From Candidatus Heimdallarchaeota archaeon (GTDB taxonomy: Archaea > Asgardarchaeota > Heimdallarchaeia > Heimdallarchaeales > Kariarchaeaceae), in the NCBI GenBank assembly GCA_021399405.1, contig JAAFKL010000093.1:1-24901 (forward strand): a stretch of DNA of 24,901 nucleotides, in the 5' to 3' direction. The notes beneath the pieces were generated by a model that worked only from the letters and a program-made list of their open reading frames with translations, ran no database searches and was not told the DNA's origin. Below are positions 16,487 to 24,818 of the stretch, piece after piece. Every line of letters begins with the position of its first letter. The stretch's first letter is position 1. Position numbers and translations under genes: made by a program.

Positions 16487-18457
16487 ATGGGTAACAAATT
16501 ACTTTGGGAACCAAGTCAAGACATTATCGAAAATGCCAATATTACAAAATTTATCGATTTTGTGAGTCAGAAAAGAGAAATAGAAATTTCAACATATCAA
16601 GAATTATATGATTGGTCGGTAGATAAGATACCTGATTTTTGGGAAGATGTATGGGAATTTACCGACATCAGGCACTCAATTAAATATGAAAATGTTGTCA
16701 ATAATCTCGATTCATTTCCACCATTGACAAAATGGTTTCCTGGTTCAAAATTAAACTTTGCTCAGAATCTCCTTAGATACCGTGATAATCAAGTAGCATT
16801 ACTGTTCAAACGGGAAGATGGTATGACACAAGAGATGACTTATGATGAACTTTATTCTGAAGTAGCTAAACTTTCATTGTCTCTATCGGAACTAGGCATC
16901 AAATCTGGTGATCGCATTGTTGGATATATGCCGAACATCATTGAAACTGTTGTCGCTATGTTAGCTACAGCTGGAATTGGTGCTACGTGGTCCTCTTGCG
17001 GAGTTGAATTAGGTGCCGATGCAGCAATTGATAGATTAGGCCAAGTTACACCCAAAGTATTGTTTTCTGTAGATGCTTACCCGTACAAAGGGAAGTCATT
17101 TGATCAGCTCACCAAAGTAAAAAAGGTGGTTGAAAATATTGAAACAATAGAAAAAGTTGTGATTGTTCAATATTACTCAAAAGAATTGAATCTTTCCGAT
17201 ATTGACCATTCAATCAGTTATGTCAATTTTAAATCAAAAGAACAGGTATCAGAAATCAAATTTGAACAATTAGATTTTGAGCACCCCTTGTATATCATGT
17301 TTTCTTCGGGAACAACTGGAAAACCAAAAAGCATGGTACAGGGGGCAGGTGGAGTATTAATTAACCATCTAAAGGAATTGATATTTCATACTGATTTGAA
17401 GAGGTCTGATAAATTATTTTATATCACATCACCATCATGGATGATGTGGAATTGGTTAATCAGTGGTTTAGCTGTAGGGGCTACCATTGTATTATTTGAT
17501 GGTAATCCACTTCATCCCGATTGGTCAACCATTTGGGATTTTATAGCAACTGAAAAAATAACTATTTTTGGCTGCAGTGCCAGTTATTTACATTATTTGA
17601 AGGGAATAAATGCAGAACCAAATGTTAATCGAGATCTGTCAAATCTCCGAGAGATATCTCAAACCGGATCTGCACTATCTCCTGAAGGTTTTGAGTTTGT
17701 CTATTCGAAAGTAAAAAACGACCTACACCTAAATTCGATTTCAGGGGGGACAGATATTAATGGATGTTTTGCAGGAGGTATCCCAATCTTACCTGTCTAT
17801 GCTGGTGAATTACAGGGTTTAATTCTTGGTATGAAAGTTAAAGCATATGATGAGAATGCAAATAGTATACAAGATCAACAAGGGGAATTAATATGTGAAA
17901 GTCCATCACCTTCAATGCCAATTTACTTCTGGAACGATAAAGAAAATTCAAAATATTCAAATGCGTATTTTAATTATTTTAAAGATAGAAATGTTTGGAG
18001 ACACGGTGATTATATCGTCATTAATGGGACAACAGGTGGTGTAACCTTCTATGGAAGATCCGATGCTACACTCAAACCATCAGGAGTAAGAATTGGTACA
18101 GCAGAGATTTACAACGTGGTGGAAGAATTTGCAGAAATTTCAGACAGTCTTGCAATTGGTCAAAATTATGGTGAAGACCAAAGGATAATATTGTTTATTC
18201 AATTAAATCAAGACTATACTCTGAATGAAGAGTTAATTTCAAAAATTAATCTGGAATTGAGATCAAAAGCCTCACCCCGCCACGTCCCTAGCTTAATCTT
18301 CGAAGTATCTGATATCCCTTATACATTCAGTGGTAAAAAGGTGGAATCCGCCGTAACAAATATCATTCATGGACGAAAGGTTACTAATCGAGGGGCATTA
18401 AGAAATCCAGAATCATTAGATCTTTTTGAAGAATTACGAGAGAAGCTTAAAGGATAA
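16487..18457 (+). CDS. Acetoacetyl-CoA synthetase (acetoacetate-CoA ligase)
   Basis: It activates acetoacetate to acetoacetyl-CoA with ATP, feeding thiolase, ketone use or mevalonate synthesis. The 656 residues match this subfamily of the acyl-adenylate enzymes. They have the N-terminal LWEPS...Y-ELYDWSV-FW-VWEF signature, the phosphate loop SSGTTGKPK (273-281), SGGTDINGCFAG, PVYAGELQG, the subfamily-typical PSPSMPIYFWND, and a catalytic Lys at about 617 in YTFSGKK. Family length is about 650. An MFS gene starts 34 nt later, suggesting uptake of a substrate that it activates. The ATG start agrees with the family N-terminus. Propionyl- or acetyl-CoA synthetase is less likely because the GELQ and PSMPI signatures are of the acetoacetate branch. 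Confidence 0.92.
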   Translation: MGNKLLWEPSQDIIENANITKFIDFVSQKREIEISTYQELYDWSVDKIPDFWEDVWEFTDIRHSIKYENVVNNLDSFPPLTKWFPGSKLNFAQNLLRYRDNQVALLFKREDGMTQEMTYDELYSEVAKLSLSLSELGIKSGDRIVGYMPNIIETVVAMLATAGIGATWSSCGVELGADAAIDRLGQVTPKVLFSVDAYPYKGKSFDQLTKVKKVVENIETIEKVVIVQYYSKELNLSDIDHSISYVNFKSKEQVSEIKFEQLDFEHPLYIMFSSGTTGKPKSMVQGAGGVLINHLKELIFHTDLKRSDKLFYITSPSWMMWNWLISGLAVGATIVLFDGNPLHPDWSTIWDFIATEKITIFGCSASYLHYLKGINAEPNVNRDLSNLREISQTGSALSPEGFEFVYSKVKNDLHLNSISGGTDINGCFAGGIPILPVYAGELQGLILGMKVKAYDENANSIQDQQGELICESPSPSMPIYFWNDKENSKYSNAYFNYFKDRNVWRHGDYIVINGTTGGVTFYGRSDATLKPSGVRIGTAEIYNVVEEFAEISDSLAIGQNYGEDQRIILFIQLNQDYTLNEELISKINLELRSKASPRHVPSLIFEVSDIPYTFSGKKVESAVTNIIHGRKVTNRGALRNPESLDLFEELREKLKG

Positions 18458-18491
18458 TTATTGAATCCAACAATAATTATTTAATTAGTCT

Positions 18492-19658
18492 GTGACCATA
18501 AAATATGGCGAAGTTAGAATTAAAGCTGTTCACTTACCCACCATTAATTTTCTTTCAAATTCGGGAGTTGTAGTGATAGCATCTTATTTGGCATTATTAA
18601 TGAAAGAAGATGGGGTAAGTGACACTGAAATTGGCTTGCTTGCAATACCATTTTCATTATCATTAATGATTTCAAATAGTATATCTGGTCGATTAAGTGA
18701 TTATAGAGGAAGAAAACAGTTTATACTGATTGGATTAATTTTATCGAGTCTTAGTACTAGTTTCTTTATCTTCTCATTAAATCTCTGGACTTATTTTCTA
18801 GCTAGAATTTTCAATGGTATTGCCCTTGGTATATTTCCTTCTTCATTAATCGGCTTAGCTTCAGATAATAAAGTTAAACTTGGATGGCTATCATCCTTTG
18901 GTTCTATGGGTTGGGCTTTTGGAGGATTATTAGGAGGATTTCTAGCGGATAAATATTCTTTGTCATTTGTTTTTATTTACTCTTCATTCATGTATTTGTC
19001 TGCTTTCATAATTAGCCTCTTCTTACAGGACGACTCAAATGTAATTAAATCATCGAGGGATAATTCGAGGGAAATATTTTATTCCGAAGTGATCCGAAAG
19101 AATTGGTTGATTTACTTAATCGTAATTCTCCGACATGGAACTGCAAATGCAATCTGGATATTCTGGCCTATATTCCTCTCTGAAGAATTAAATCTCTCGA
19201 TAACTCAAATTGGAGTAGTTCAAGCTACTAATATGTTTACACAATTCATTTTTATGCAAATTTTGGGGGATAAATTAGATCCTCGAAAAATGTATTTTGT
19301 AGGCTCAATATTTTCTTCACTAGCATTCTATTCATTTACACTGGTATCCAATTTTTACGAAATTGTGGGGACTCAAATTATTTTAGGTTTTTCATGGGCA
19401 TTATTTTATGTTGGTGGATTGAGACGTGTTGAAGAAAGGAGTAGACAGTCTAATGCAGTTGCAACTGCTACTGGATTATATAATTCATCAATTTCTATCG
19501 CTCAAATTGTGGGTCCTTTTATTGCTTTGTTCTTCCTAAGATTTTCAGATTCATTTGTCAACACAATGTTATTTGCGGCAGTAGTAACAATATTTGCAGG
19601 AACATTTTATGGGCTAAATGAATTATACCCACGAAAATCTAATGCAATTTCAACCTAA
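18492..19658 (+). CDS. MFS transporter
   Basis: The 388 residues consist of about 12 hydrophobic segments in two halves, with the MFS motif A equivalent GRLSDYRGRKQ at about 66-76 between helices 2 and 3. A glycine-rich helix 5 (GSMGWAFGGLLGGFLADKYS) fits the same family. Substrate cannot be told from sequence. The GTG start is 34 nt after the acetoacetyl-CoA synthetase stop and the next gene starts 43 nt on, so a shared transcript is likely and a small organic acid is a reasonable guess for the substrate. An efflux role is not excluded. Confidence 0.9.
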   Translation: MTIKYGEVRIKAVHLPTINFLSNSGVVVIASYLALLMKEDGVSDTEIGLLAIPFSLSLMISNSISGRLSDYRGRKQFILIGLILSSLSTSFFIFSLNLWTYFLARIFNGIALGIFPSSLIGLASDNKVKLGWLSSFGSMGWAFGGLLGGFLADKYSLSFVFIYSSFMYLSAFIISLFLQDDSNVIKSSRDNSREIFYSEVIRKNWLIYLIVILRHGTANAIWIFWPIFLSEELNLSITQIGVVQATNMFTQFIFMQILGDKLDPRKMYFVGSIFSSLAFYSFTLVSNFYEIVGTQIILGFSWALFYVGGLRRVEERSRQSNAVATATGLYNSSISIAQIVGPFIALFFLRFSDSFVNTMLFAAVVTIFAGTFYGLNELYPRKSNAIST

Positions 19659-19701
19659 GAAGATATAAGTATTTTATTCCATGAGTCAATTTGGAATTTA
19701 G

Positions 19702-21972
19702 ATGTCGGGGAGGCCTGGCAATACAAATCCAAGACGATCTTCAGAGGAAATTGTATATGCGATCCTCAATTTCTTAGAAAAGAATGACAGATCTGTCAAA
19801 TTAAATGATATTGCTCTTGAAATAGGAAGTAACACCAAGTTAGTTCAAAGATGGTTAAAAATAATTAAGGATATCCAACTTAAATCGAAAGTCACTTTTG
19901 AGGATAAGAAGGGTCCCAAAATCAAAATCCTGCATAATGGGAATAACTCACCCTCCGACAATAAATTTGGAATTTTTGGGATGGAACCATCATCTACCAT
20001 GCAATCACATCTCCAAAATTGGTTAGAAGAAGCAAAAAGCAAACAACCTTCAATTTTTAGTGGTACATGGAGAATAGTTAAAACATTTGAAGAATCCCTA
20101 CTGGTAATACATGATCCAAATATGTTAAAAATAGATGACCCACATAATTTATTAAGTAAGCCCACTTTAATTGTTGACAATCTGGATGGATTGAGTGTAA
20201 CAAAACGAGAAGCTTTTTTCTATATCATGGGCTGGCTTACGTCACCTACCCTTGATATGAAGAAAAGCTCCAGTATAATGTCTTTAGATATATTATCATT
20301 ATTGACCAATAATTTAATATCAGGGATTTTCACTGAAACTGAAGTACACAATTTAAACGAGCTTTTTCCTCTCCTACTTACAGATATTGGAATTATTAAT
20401 TTTCAAAACTCAGTGGATTCTGAAGAAATAATTACCTTCATTCAAATTATAGCTAATTTGATTGATATTCGAGTAAATGAATCAGAAGAAATTATTACTA
20501 AATCTCAATTCTGGAGTACTTTAGATCCAATTGAGCAGAAGATGTTAATCGAGACTGAGACCGGGAGATTATTATTGGCAAAAATTAATTATTGTCAACT
20601 AAACCCGAATAGTAATACAAATTGGCCAAAAAGTAAAAATGAGTTCAAAGAATATCATGTGTGGGAAATTATCACCCAAATTGAATTGGGAAATTTACAG
20701 GTTAATTCAAGCGAGGTCATTGCATGTTTGTTCTACCTGGATGATAATTCAAATCACATCAATGATATCTTGTACAATTATATAGCACATATAATTAATC
20801 TTGAACCAAAATTACTTGAAATAGATCCCCTGCAAATTAATATTCCAAGTTTCTATAAACTATTGATGAAGATTAATCCCATACTAATAAATATGAATTA
20901 CTCATCTAATTGGAATTGGAATGATCTAGGTAAATTACTAGCTTACTATAATCAATTGGACATGCAGCAACAACCCTTAATGAAATTATTAATCTCCCGT
21001 AAAGCAAATCAATATGCCTCCAGTAAGGATTTAAAAATTATTTATGATTACCAATTAATCAAAGATTATCTCAATTTAAGTATGAATTTTTTACCTCCAG
21101 AAAGTATAATTAACATTCTAACATGGAACTTAAACAACGGGAATCTATCAAATTCAGTAGATCTAATAAAATACACTCTCGAAAAGGATTTCTCTTTAAA
21201 CCTCGATGCTATTAGCTTGTGCCATCTTTCTTTGACATTTAGTATGGACTTTGAACTGATAAATAAACTAATTAGGAAGTATGCAAATTTATTAAGTAAA
21301 AGACTTCTTTCAAGAAAATATGCAAAAATATTGAAAATTTCTAATTTTCTCCTTGAAGTATTAGGAGTGCAATATTATGAATCAGAAGGCAATAGCAAAG
21401 CTCTTTTCGGAAATACTTTGAGATTGGTGAATACCGAAATAAATCTGTTTCAAATTGATACTCTTCAAATCATATATAATTATTTTATCCAAATTAGTGA
21501 CAGCAAAGAAAGTAAATCCAGAGCAATAAGGTCAAAATCAAGAAAATTGTTGTTAGAAATAATCAATCAAAATAATTTGGAGACGCATGAAGTTGTTGAT
21601 TACAAAGATTTACTTAACAAAATCGTCGAATTGGATGTTGAGGACCAACATGACAATTTATTTATCTACACATATATGGTCTGTATAGCCTATTTACTTT
21701 CAATTCAGAGAGAAAGTAATTCCTATATCAGAGATAACCTTCGATCGAGTCGACGTCTTATTGAAAAGCATCTAGAGCATTTAGAGATAACTAGTTATGG
21801 TGCATTTGCTAAATTGATGCTTGTGGTTGTCAAAAATATCGAGGATGTAAGTGAGGAACAACAATTGATAAAGAATTCATTTCCTAAATTATCAATTGAA
21901 TGTAGTATTGACCAACTATTGAGATTCCTTTTTATTCGTTATTTAATTAGATCTAGAACTGTTGTCATTTGA
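19702..21972 (+). CDS. Large protein with N-terminal helix-turn-helix, function unknown
   Basis: The 756 residues begin with a short basic tail and a predicted helix-turn-helix (about 13-60, KLNDIALEIGSNTKLVQRWLKII). Its helix 3 carries QRW, as in DNA-binding winged helices. The remaining ~690 residues look like irregular alpha-helical repeats, rich in Asn, Leu and Ile, with no recognised domain, no signal peptide and no membrane helix. It may be a regulator of the upstream acetoacetyl-CoA synthetase and transporter genes, from which it is separated by only 43 nt, but its size is unusual for that. The ATG start is chosen because upstream in-frame sequence is closed by a stop at about 19699. 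Function not assigned. Confidence 0.8.
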   Translation: MSGRPGNTNPRRSSEEIVYAILNFLEKNDRSVKLNDIALEIGSNTKLVQRWLKIIKDIQLKSKVTFEDKKGPKIKILHNGNNSPSDNKFGIFGMEPSSTMQSHLQNWLEEAKSKQPSIFSGTWRIVKTFEESLLVIHDPNMLKIDDPHNLLSKPTLIVDNLDGLSVTKREAFFYIMGWLTSPTLDMKKSSSIMSLDILSLLTNNLISGIFTETEVHNLNELFPLLLTDIGIINFQNSVDSEEIITFIQIIANLIDIRVNESEEIITKSQFWSTLDPIEQKMLIETETGRLLLAKINYCQLNPNSNTNWPKSKNEFKEYHVWEIITQIELGNLQVNSSEVIACLFYLDDNSNHINDILYNYIAHIINLEPKLLEIDPLQINIPSFYKLLMKINPILINMNYSSNWNWNDLGKLLAYYNQLDMQQQPLMKLLISRKANQYASSKDLKIIYDYQLIKDYLNLSMNFLPPESIINILTWNLNNGNLSNSVDLIKYTLEKDFSLNLDAISLCHLSLTFSMDFELINKLIRKYANLLSKRLLSRKYAKILKISNFLLEVLGVQYYESEGNSKALFGNTLRLVNTEINLFQIDTLQIIYNYFIQISDSKESKSRAIRSKSRKLLLEIINQNNLETHEVVDYKDLLNKIVELDVEDQHDNLFIYTYMVCIAYLLSIQRESNSYIRDNLRSSRRLIEKHLEHLEITSYGAFAKLMLVVVKNIEDVSEEQQLIKNSFPKLSIECSIDQLLRFLFIRYLIRSRTVVI

Positions 21973-22241
21973 TATTAATTTTTGATGAAACGCATATTAT
22001 GAATCTACCAAAATCAACCATCGATTGTGAGCACAAAGCCCTTATCGACAGATTATTCGAAAGCCCTCATATGCGGAGAGGGCAGATAAATTGGGGTGAG
22101 ACATTATTTTTCCCGACAGGTCCATGTATTTTTCACAACCTACATCTTAAGGGATTAGGGTGCGGACGGCTTAGGGCTAACATTAGATTGCAGCAGCAAC
22201 TATTATCATATATAATCAACTCTATCATCTTATTAAAGTAA
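21969..22241 (+). other. Doubtful small ORF or RNA in a GC-richer stretch
   Basis: A 90-codon frame from a TTG at 21969, overlapping the previous stop by 4 nt, ends at 22241. The product has an odd composition (five His, four Cys, one Trp, basic Gly/Arg-rich tail) and matches nothing I know. The DNA at about 22038-22197 is near 46% G+C by hand count, well above the rest. It contains a GCCCTC/GAGGGC hairpin (22063-22068 with 22078-22083), a direct repeat AAAGCCCT (22035-22042 and 22060-22067) and AGGGCT at 22173 that could pair with AGCCCT at 22037. These are as compatible with a structured RNA or a decayed gene as with a real protein. Together with 22242-22445 this is a 470-nt stretch without a gene I would trust. 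Confidence 0.3.
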
Positions 22242-22248
22242 AAGAGAC

Positions 22249-22269
22249 CTAATTTCAAGTGAAAATTAG
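22249..22269. terminator. Hairpin CTAATTTC / GAAAATTAG
   Basis: Arms of 8 bp with a 4-nt AAGT loop and one extra A lie 7 nt after the stop of the doubtful ORF and downstream of the plus-strand operon. It could mark the end of that transcript. The remainder of 22270-22445 is AT-rich and has no gene that I can see. Confidence 0.3.
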
Positions 22270-22445
22270 ATCTGAGATCCGAATGAACTTGAATACTATT
22301 TTGAAAAGATCTTTATCCACATCTTGTTTTGAAGATGGTGGTTGATTTTGTTAGGTTTTCCACTAACTATAAGTAAAGGTTTAGAGAAATTTGTATAATT
22401 AAAACTATAACAACTTTTTAGATACACAAAACAGTTACGAAATAA

Positions 22446-22790
22446 GTGTTTAACAAATCGCGCATTCCTGCTATGCAAGCTAAAGAACTAATGGATAAAA
22501 TTACTAATAATGAGGATGTGACTTTATTAGATGTTAGACGGCCTAGAGAATGGGCGCAAACGGGCGTAATACCAGGATCGTTAATGATAGAGATGCAAAC
22601 ATTGCCTAGGGAATTACAATCAGGTTTGAACTTAAAAGATAAAGAACCAATAATCGTAGTTTGTAGAACAGGGAACCGTTCCAGTAATGTAGTGAAATAT
22701 TTAATTGAACACTTAGGGATAAATGCAATTAATCTTGAAGGAGGAGTTGTTTCTTGGTATCAAAACGGTGGAGAGTTTGAGAATATTTAA
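22446..22790 (+). CDS. Single-domain rhodanese
   Basis: A 114-residue rhodanese: LLDVRRPREW and GVIPGS at 27-45 are the usual strands, and the active loop CRTGNRS (Cys73-Ser79) forms the persulfide site, followed by GGVVSWYQNGG. Such proteins move sulfur between a donor and acceptors such as cyanide, thiols or sulfur carriers. The partner is unknown here. The GTG at 22446 gives MFNKSRIPAM; the in-frame ATG at 22473 is an equally good alternative and would place the first strand at the normal position. Its stop overlaps by 4 nt the end of the convergent membrane-longin gene. Confidence 0.9.
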   Translation: MFNKSRIPAMQAKELMDKITNNEDVTLLDVRRPREWAQTGVIPGSLMIEMQTLPRELQSGLNLKDKEPIIVVCRTGNRSSNVVKYLIEHLGINAINLEGGVVSWYQNGGEFENI

Positions 22791-24103
22791 GCAGGTACCA
22801 TCAATGATTCTTTTCGCATAAATGGTAAATGTTCATGAACTAAAAATTTTGCTTCTTTGAATACATCAACATTTCCAACAAAATTGACGATATGACTTTC
22901 AAACAGTTCATAGAAGTTATTTGTGAATTCATCAAGTCCTTGATTTATGAAATATGAATTTCTCTCACAAATTAATACTGATACAATCTGTTTTTTACTT
23001 TTCATAATCAAGACCCTATCACTCATTCCAATTAATATAATATGACCCTCAGCATGCGCAATCTCCTGAACAAGATTTTGAATTGCCACAATTGCAGGTG
23101 ATTTCAATGCAGCATGGGTTAAGTTTCCCTCAGTTCTGAATTCATTAATATAAGAAAAAAGAGTGACACCTTGCTCAGAATTAATGACGAGTAACTGATA
23201 TACATCAAAAGGAAGTGAATAGGCAAATCCAGGATTTAATATGTAGGCCATTAGTACTATGGCTAGTGCGAATGTTACTAACCATGTATTGTGAATAATA
23301 AATTCATCACCCCCTAGTATTAACGGGGAATCTCTTAATCCTGAAGAATAATCTGCTCCAAAAATAATAAAATTGGTTAGCAGAGACGAAAATCCGATTA
23401 GCACAAATAAACTCCCATTTGAAACATCGGGGGAGTCTGCATGCCTTAATGTATGATACATTACCCTAAAACCAAAAATACTAATCCATAGAATTACCAA
23501 AGCAAACAAACCAAGATAAATATTTACTATCTGTTGTACGTCTTCAAATACGGTATTTCCTAAACCTAAAAATTCTACAACAATTAATAATGCACCTCCA
23601 GCAATTAGTGGTGCCGCAGTACCTATTATACCGATCGAATGACGTATACCTGGTCTTAATTGGTCAATTAATTCAATATGTAAATAGAGAAAAATGACGG
23701 CTATTGGAAATAGCAAATCTGCAACAGCTGCAACATAATCACCATTCCCATCAAATCTATCAAATATTTCACCTTCACCTGAAGAGAAAATATTCAAAAA
23801 TTCAGCAAGGCCATGTAACAATACTGCAGTTCCAAGAAAACTTAAACCTCTTACATTTTGAACATAAGCCTTGTATATAAGGAAACCAAATAAACTAATT
23901 GAAAAGATAAAAGGTATAAAATGATAAATCCATGTGCCCTGAGTATCCTCCATGATTGATCCAAATGGACCACCCAGTAACCAAGCCAGGATCACAGTAC
24001 CAGTAAATCCAATTGTAAATGCAATCAATGCTTTGTATTTCGGATCCATTTGATGCTCATATTCTTCTAGAATCGAAGAATTATCAGTACTTTGATTTGC
24101 CAT
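22787..24103 (-). CDS. Eight-helix membrane protein with C-terminal cytoplasmic longin-like domain
   Basis: The 438 residues carry about eight hydrophobic helices (25-44, 59-80, 87-106, 124-145, 156-179, 190-213, 230-250 and 271-293). A soluble domain follows (299-438), with the order strand (YQLLVINSEQG), strand (VTLFSYIN), helix, strands (HIILIGM, RVLIMKS, IVSVLICER), helix. This is a longin-like layout, the same type as in the GTPase and TPR proteins at 11790-15228. The helices have no charged motif of a known transporter; a receptor or sensor that recruits a GTPase is one inference. The ATG has an ATTAAATTTA (24123-24132) about 25 nt upstream, suggesting a leaderless transcript. Confidence 0.88.
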   Translation of the reverse strand: MANQSTDNSSILEEYEHQMDPKYKALIAFTIGFTGTVILAWLLGGPFGSIMEDTQGTWIYHFIPFIFSISLFGFLIYKAYVQNVRGLSFLGTAVLLHGLAEFLNIFSSGEGEIFDRFDGNGDYVAAVADLLFPIAVIFLYLHIELIDQLRPGIRHSIGIIGTAAPLIAGGALLIVVEFLGLGNTVFEDVQQIVNIYLGLFALVILWISIFGFRVMYHTLRHADSPDVSNGSLFVLIGFSSLLTNFIIFGADYSSGLRDSPLILGGDEFIIHNTWLVTFALAIVLMAYILNPGFAYSLPFDVYQLLVINSEQGVTLFSYINEFRTEGNLTHAALKSPAIVAIQNLVQEIAHAEGHIILIGMSDRVLIMKSKKQIVSVLICERNSYFINQGLDEFTNNFYELFESHIVNFVGNVDVFKEAKFLVHEHLPFMRKESLMVPA

Positions 24104-24122
24104 GACGACTAAGTTCTGAAAG

Positions 24123-24132
24123 TAAATTTAAT
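24123..24132 (-). promoter_or_regulatory. TATA box of the membrane-longin gene
   Basis: On the minus strand this reads ATTAAATTTA, centred about 25 nt from the start codon at 24103. No Shine-Dalgarno sequence intervenes, so a leaderless mRNA is likely. Confidence 0.35.
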
Positions 24133-24207
24133 CATTTTTCACTCTTAGAGTATGAAATGTTTGGTTTTCGAAATTTATCACTCATAATTACAATTACTTG
24201 AAATGTT

Positions 24208-24585
24208 TCACGAAGACGAGTTTTCCTTATCATTATTATTTTCTTTACTTGAGACTGCACCTGCTGCTTCTTCGTAAGCACTATCATAAGTCATCCTAAT
24301 AGGCTCCTTAGTCACAATCATTGTGAATCCAACCCACATCACTAATGCAGCTACAAGGAATGATAATACAAAAACAGGAATAGCTAGAGCCCAATACTGA
24401 TCGGAATTTAGGGTAACAGTATTGGATTCTCCAATATTATCAATAATTAAGTATTTGAATTCTACTGCAATAACTAGTACAGATGGTATGAAGAGCAATA
24501 ATCCTTTAAATTTTGGCATTTCTAATTGACCTTTGAATTTTCTATATAAAATTACATCTTGTGCATTTAGTAATAATGAACTCAT
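24208..24585 (-). CDS. Small two-helix membrane protein
   Basis: The 125 residues contain two membrane segments (about 27-45 and 66-90), a short basic N-terminus and a Glu/Ser/Asn-rich cytoplasmic or external tail. No family is recognised. It is divergent from the iron permease gene (233 nt apart) and precedes the membrane-longin gene on the same strand, 104 nt away. The ATG start lies inside an inverted repeat (24579-24595). Confidence 0.75.
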   Translation of the reverse strand: MSSLLLNAQDVILYRKFKGQLEMPKFKGLLLFIPSVLVIAVEFKYLIIDNIGESNTVTLNSDQYWALAIPVFVLSFLVAALVMWVGFTMIVTKEPIRMTYDSAYEEAAGAVSSKENNNDKENSSS

Positions 24586-24595
24586 TAAATGAGTT
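24579..24595. repeat. Inverted repeat over the start codon of the two-helix membrane protein
   Basis: AACTCATT-A-AATGAGTT has perfect 8-bp arms and one central base. It covers the start codon at 24583-24585. It could be a repressor site or a hairpin in the 5' end of the mRNA. Confidence 0.3.
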
Positions 24596-24760
24596 TATTT
24601 TCTATAACTCATAAACTTTGGTCGAAAATAGGTTGTAGAGGAATGTCAGCCAATTATACTTTTAGTATGAATTATATAGTATAAAACTATTAAATATTTA
24701 TCTTTTTTATGAAAATGGGGATCATATTGGTTTCGGGGAGAATATGAGGCAATCGAAAAA

Positions 24761-24799
24761 GTTCAGTTACCCGAACTTTTTAAGTTCGTACACCCGAAC
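24761..24799 (+). promoter_or_regulatory. Tandem inverted repeats in the FTR1-like promoter, possible metal regulator operator
   Basis: Two 16-bp elements with the shape GTTC-N8-GAAC, at 24761-24776 (GTTCAGTTACCCGAAC) and 24784-24799 (GTTCGTACACCCGAAC), begin 23 bp apart, about two helical turns. The first has AAAAA/TTTTT flanks and so has 9-bp arms. GAACTT and AAGTTC between them also form an inverted pair. The second abuts ACTATATA, the likely promoter element about 20 nt before the ATG. A DtxR- or Fur-like iron repressor is inferred, not shown. Confidence 0.5.
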
Positions 24800-24818
24800 A
24801 CTATATACGGGAAATAAC

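Noticed and set aside
22036..22200. Identification of the GC-richer stretch as RNase P RNA, SRP RNA or 5S rRNA
   Set aside because: Conserved cores of these RNAs (for example the GGAAAGUCC/ACAGAA pair of RNase P or the SRP helix 8 loop) are not visible on either strand.
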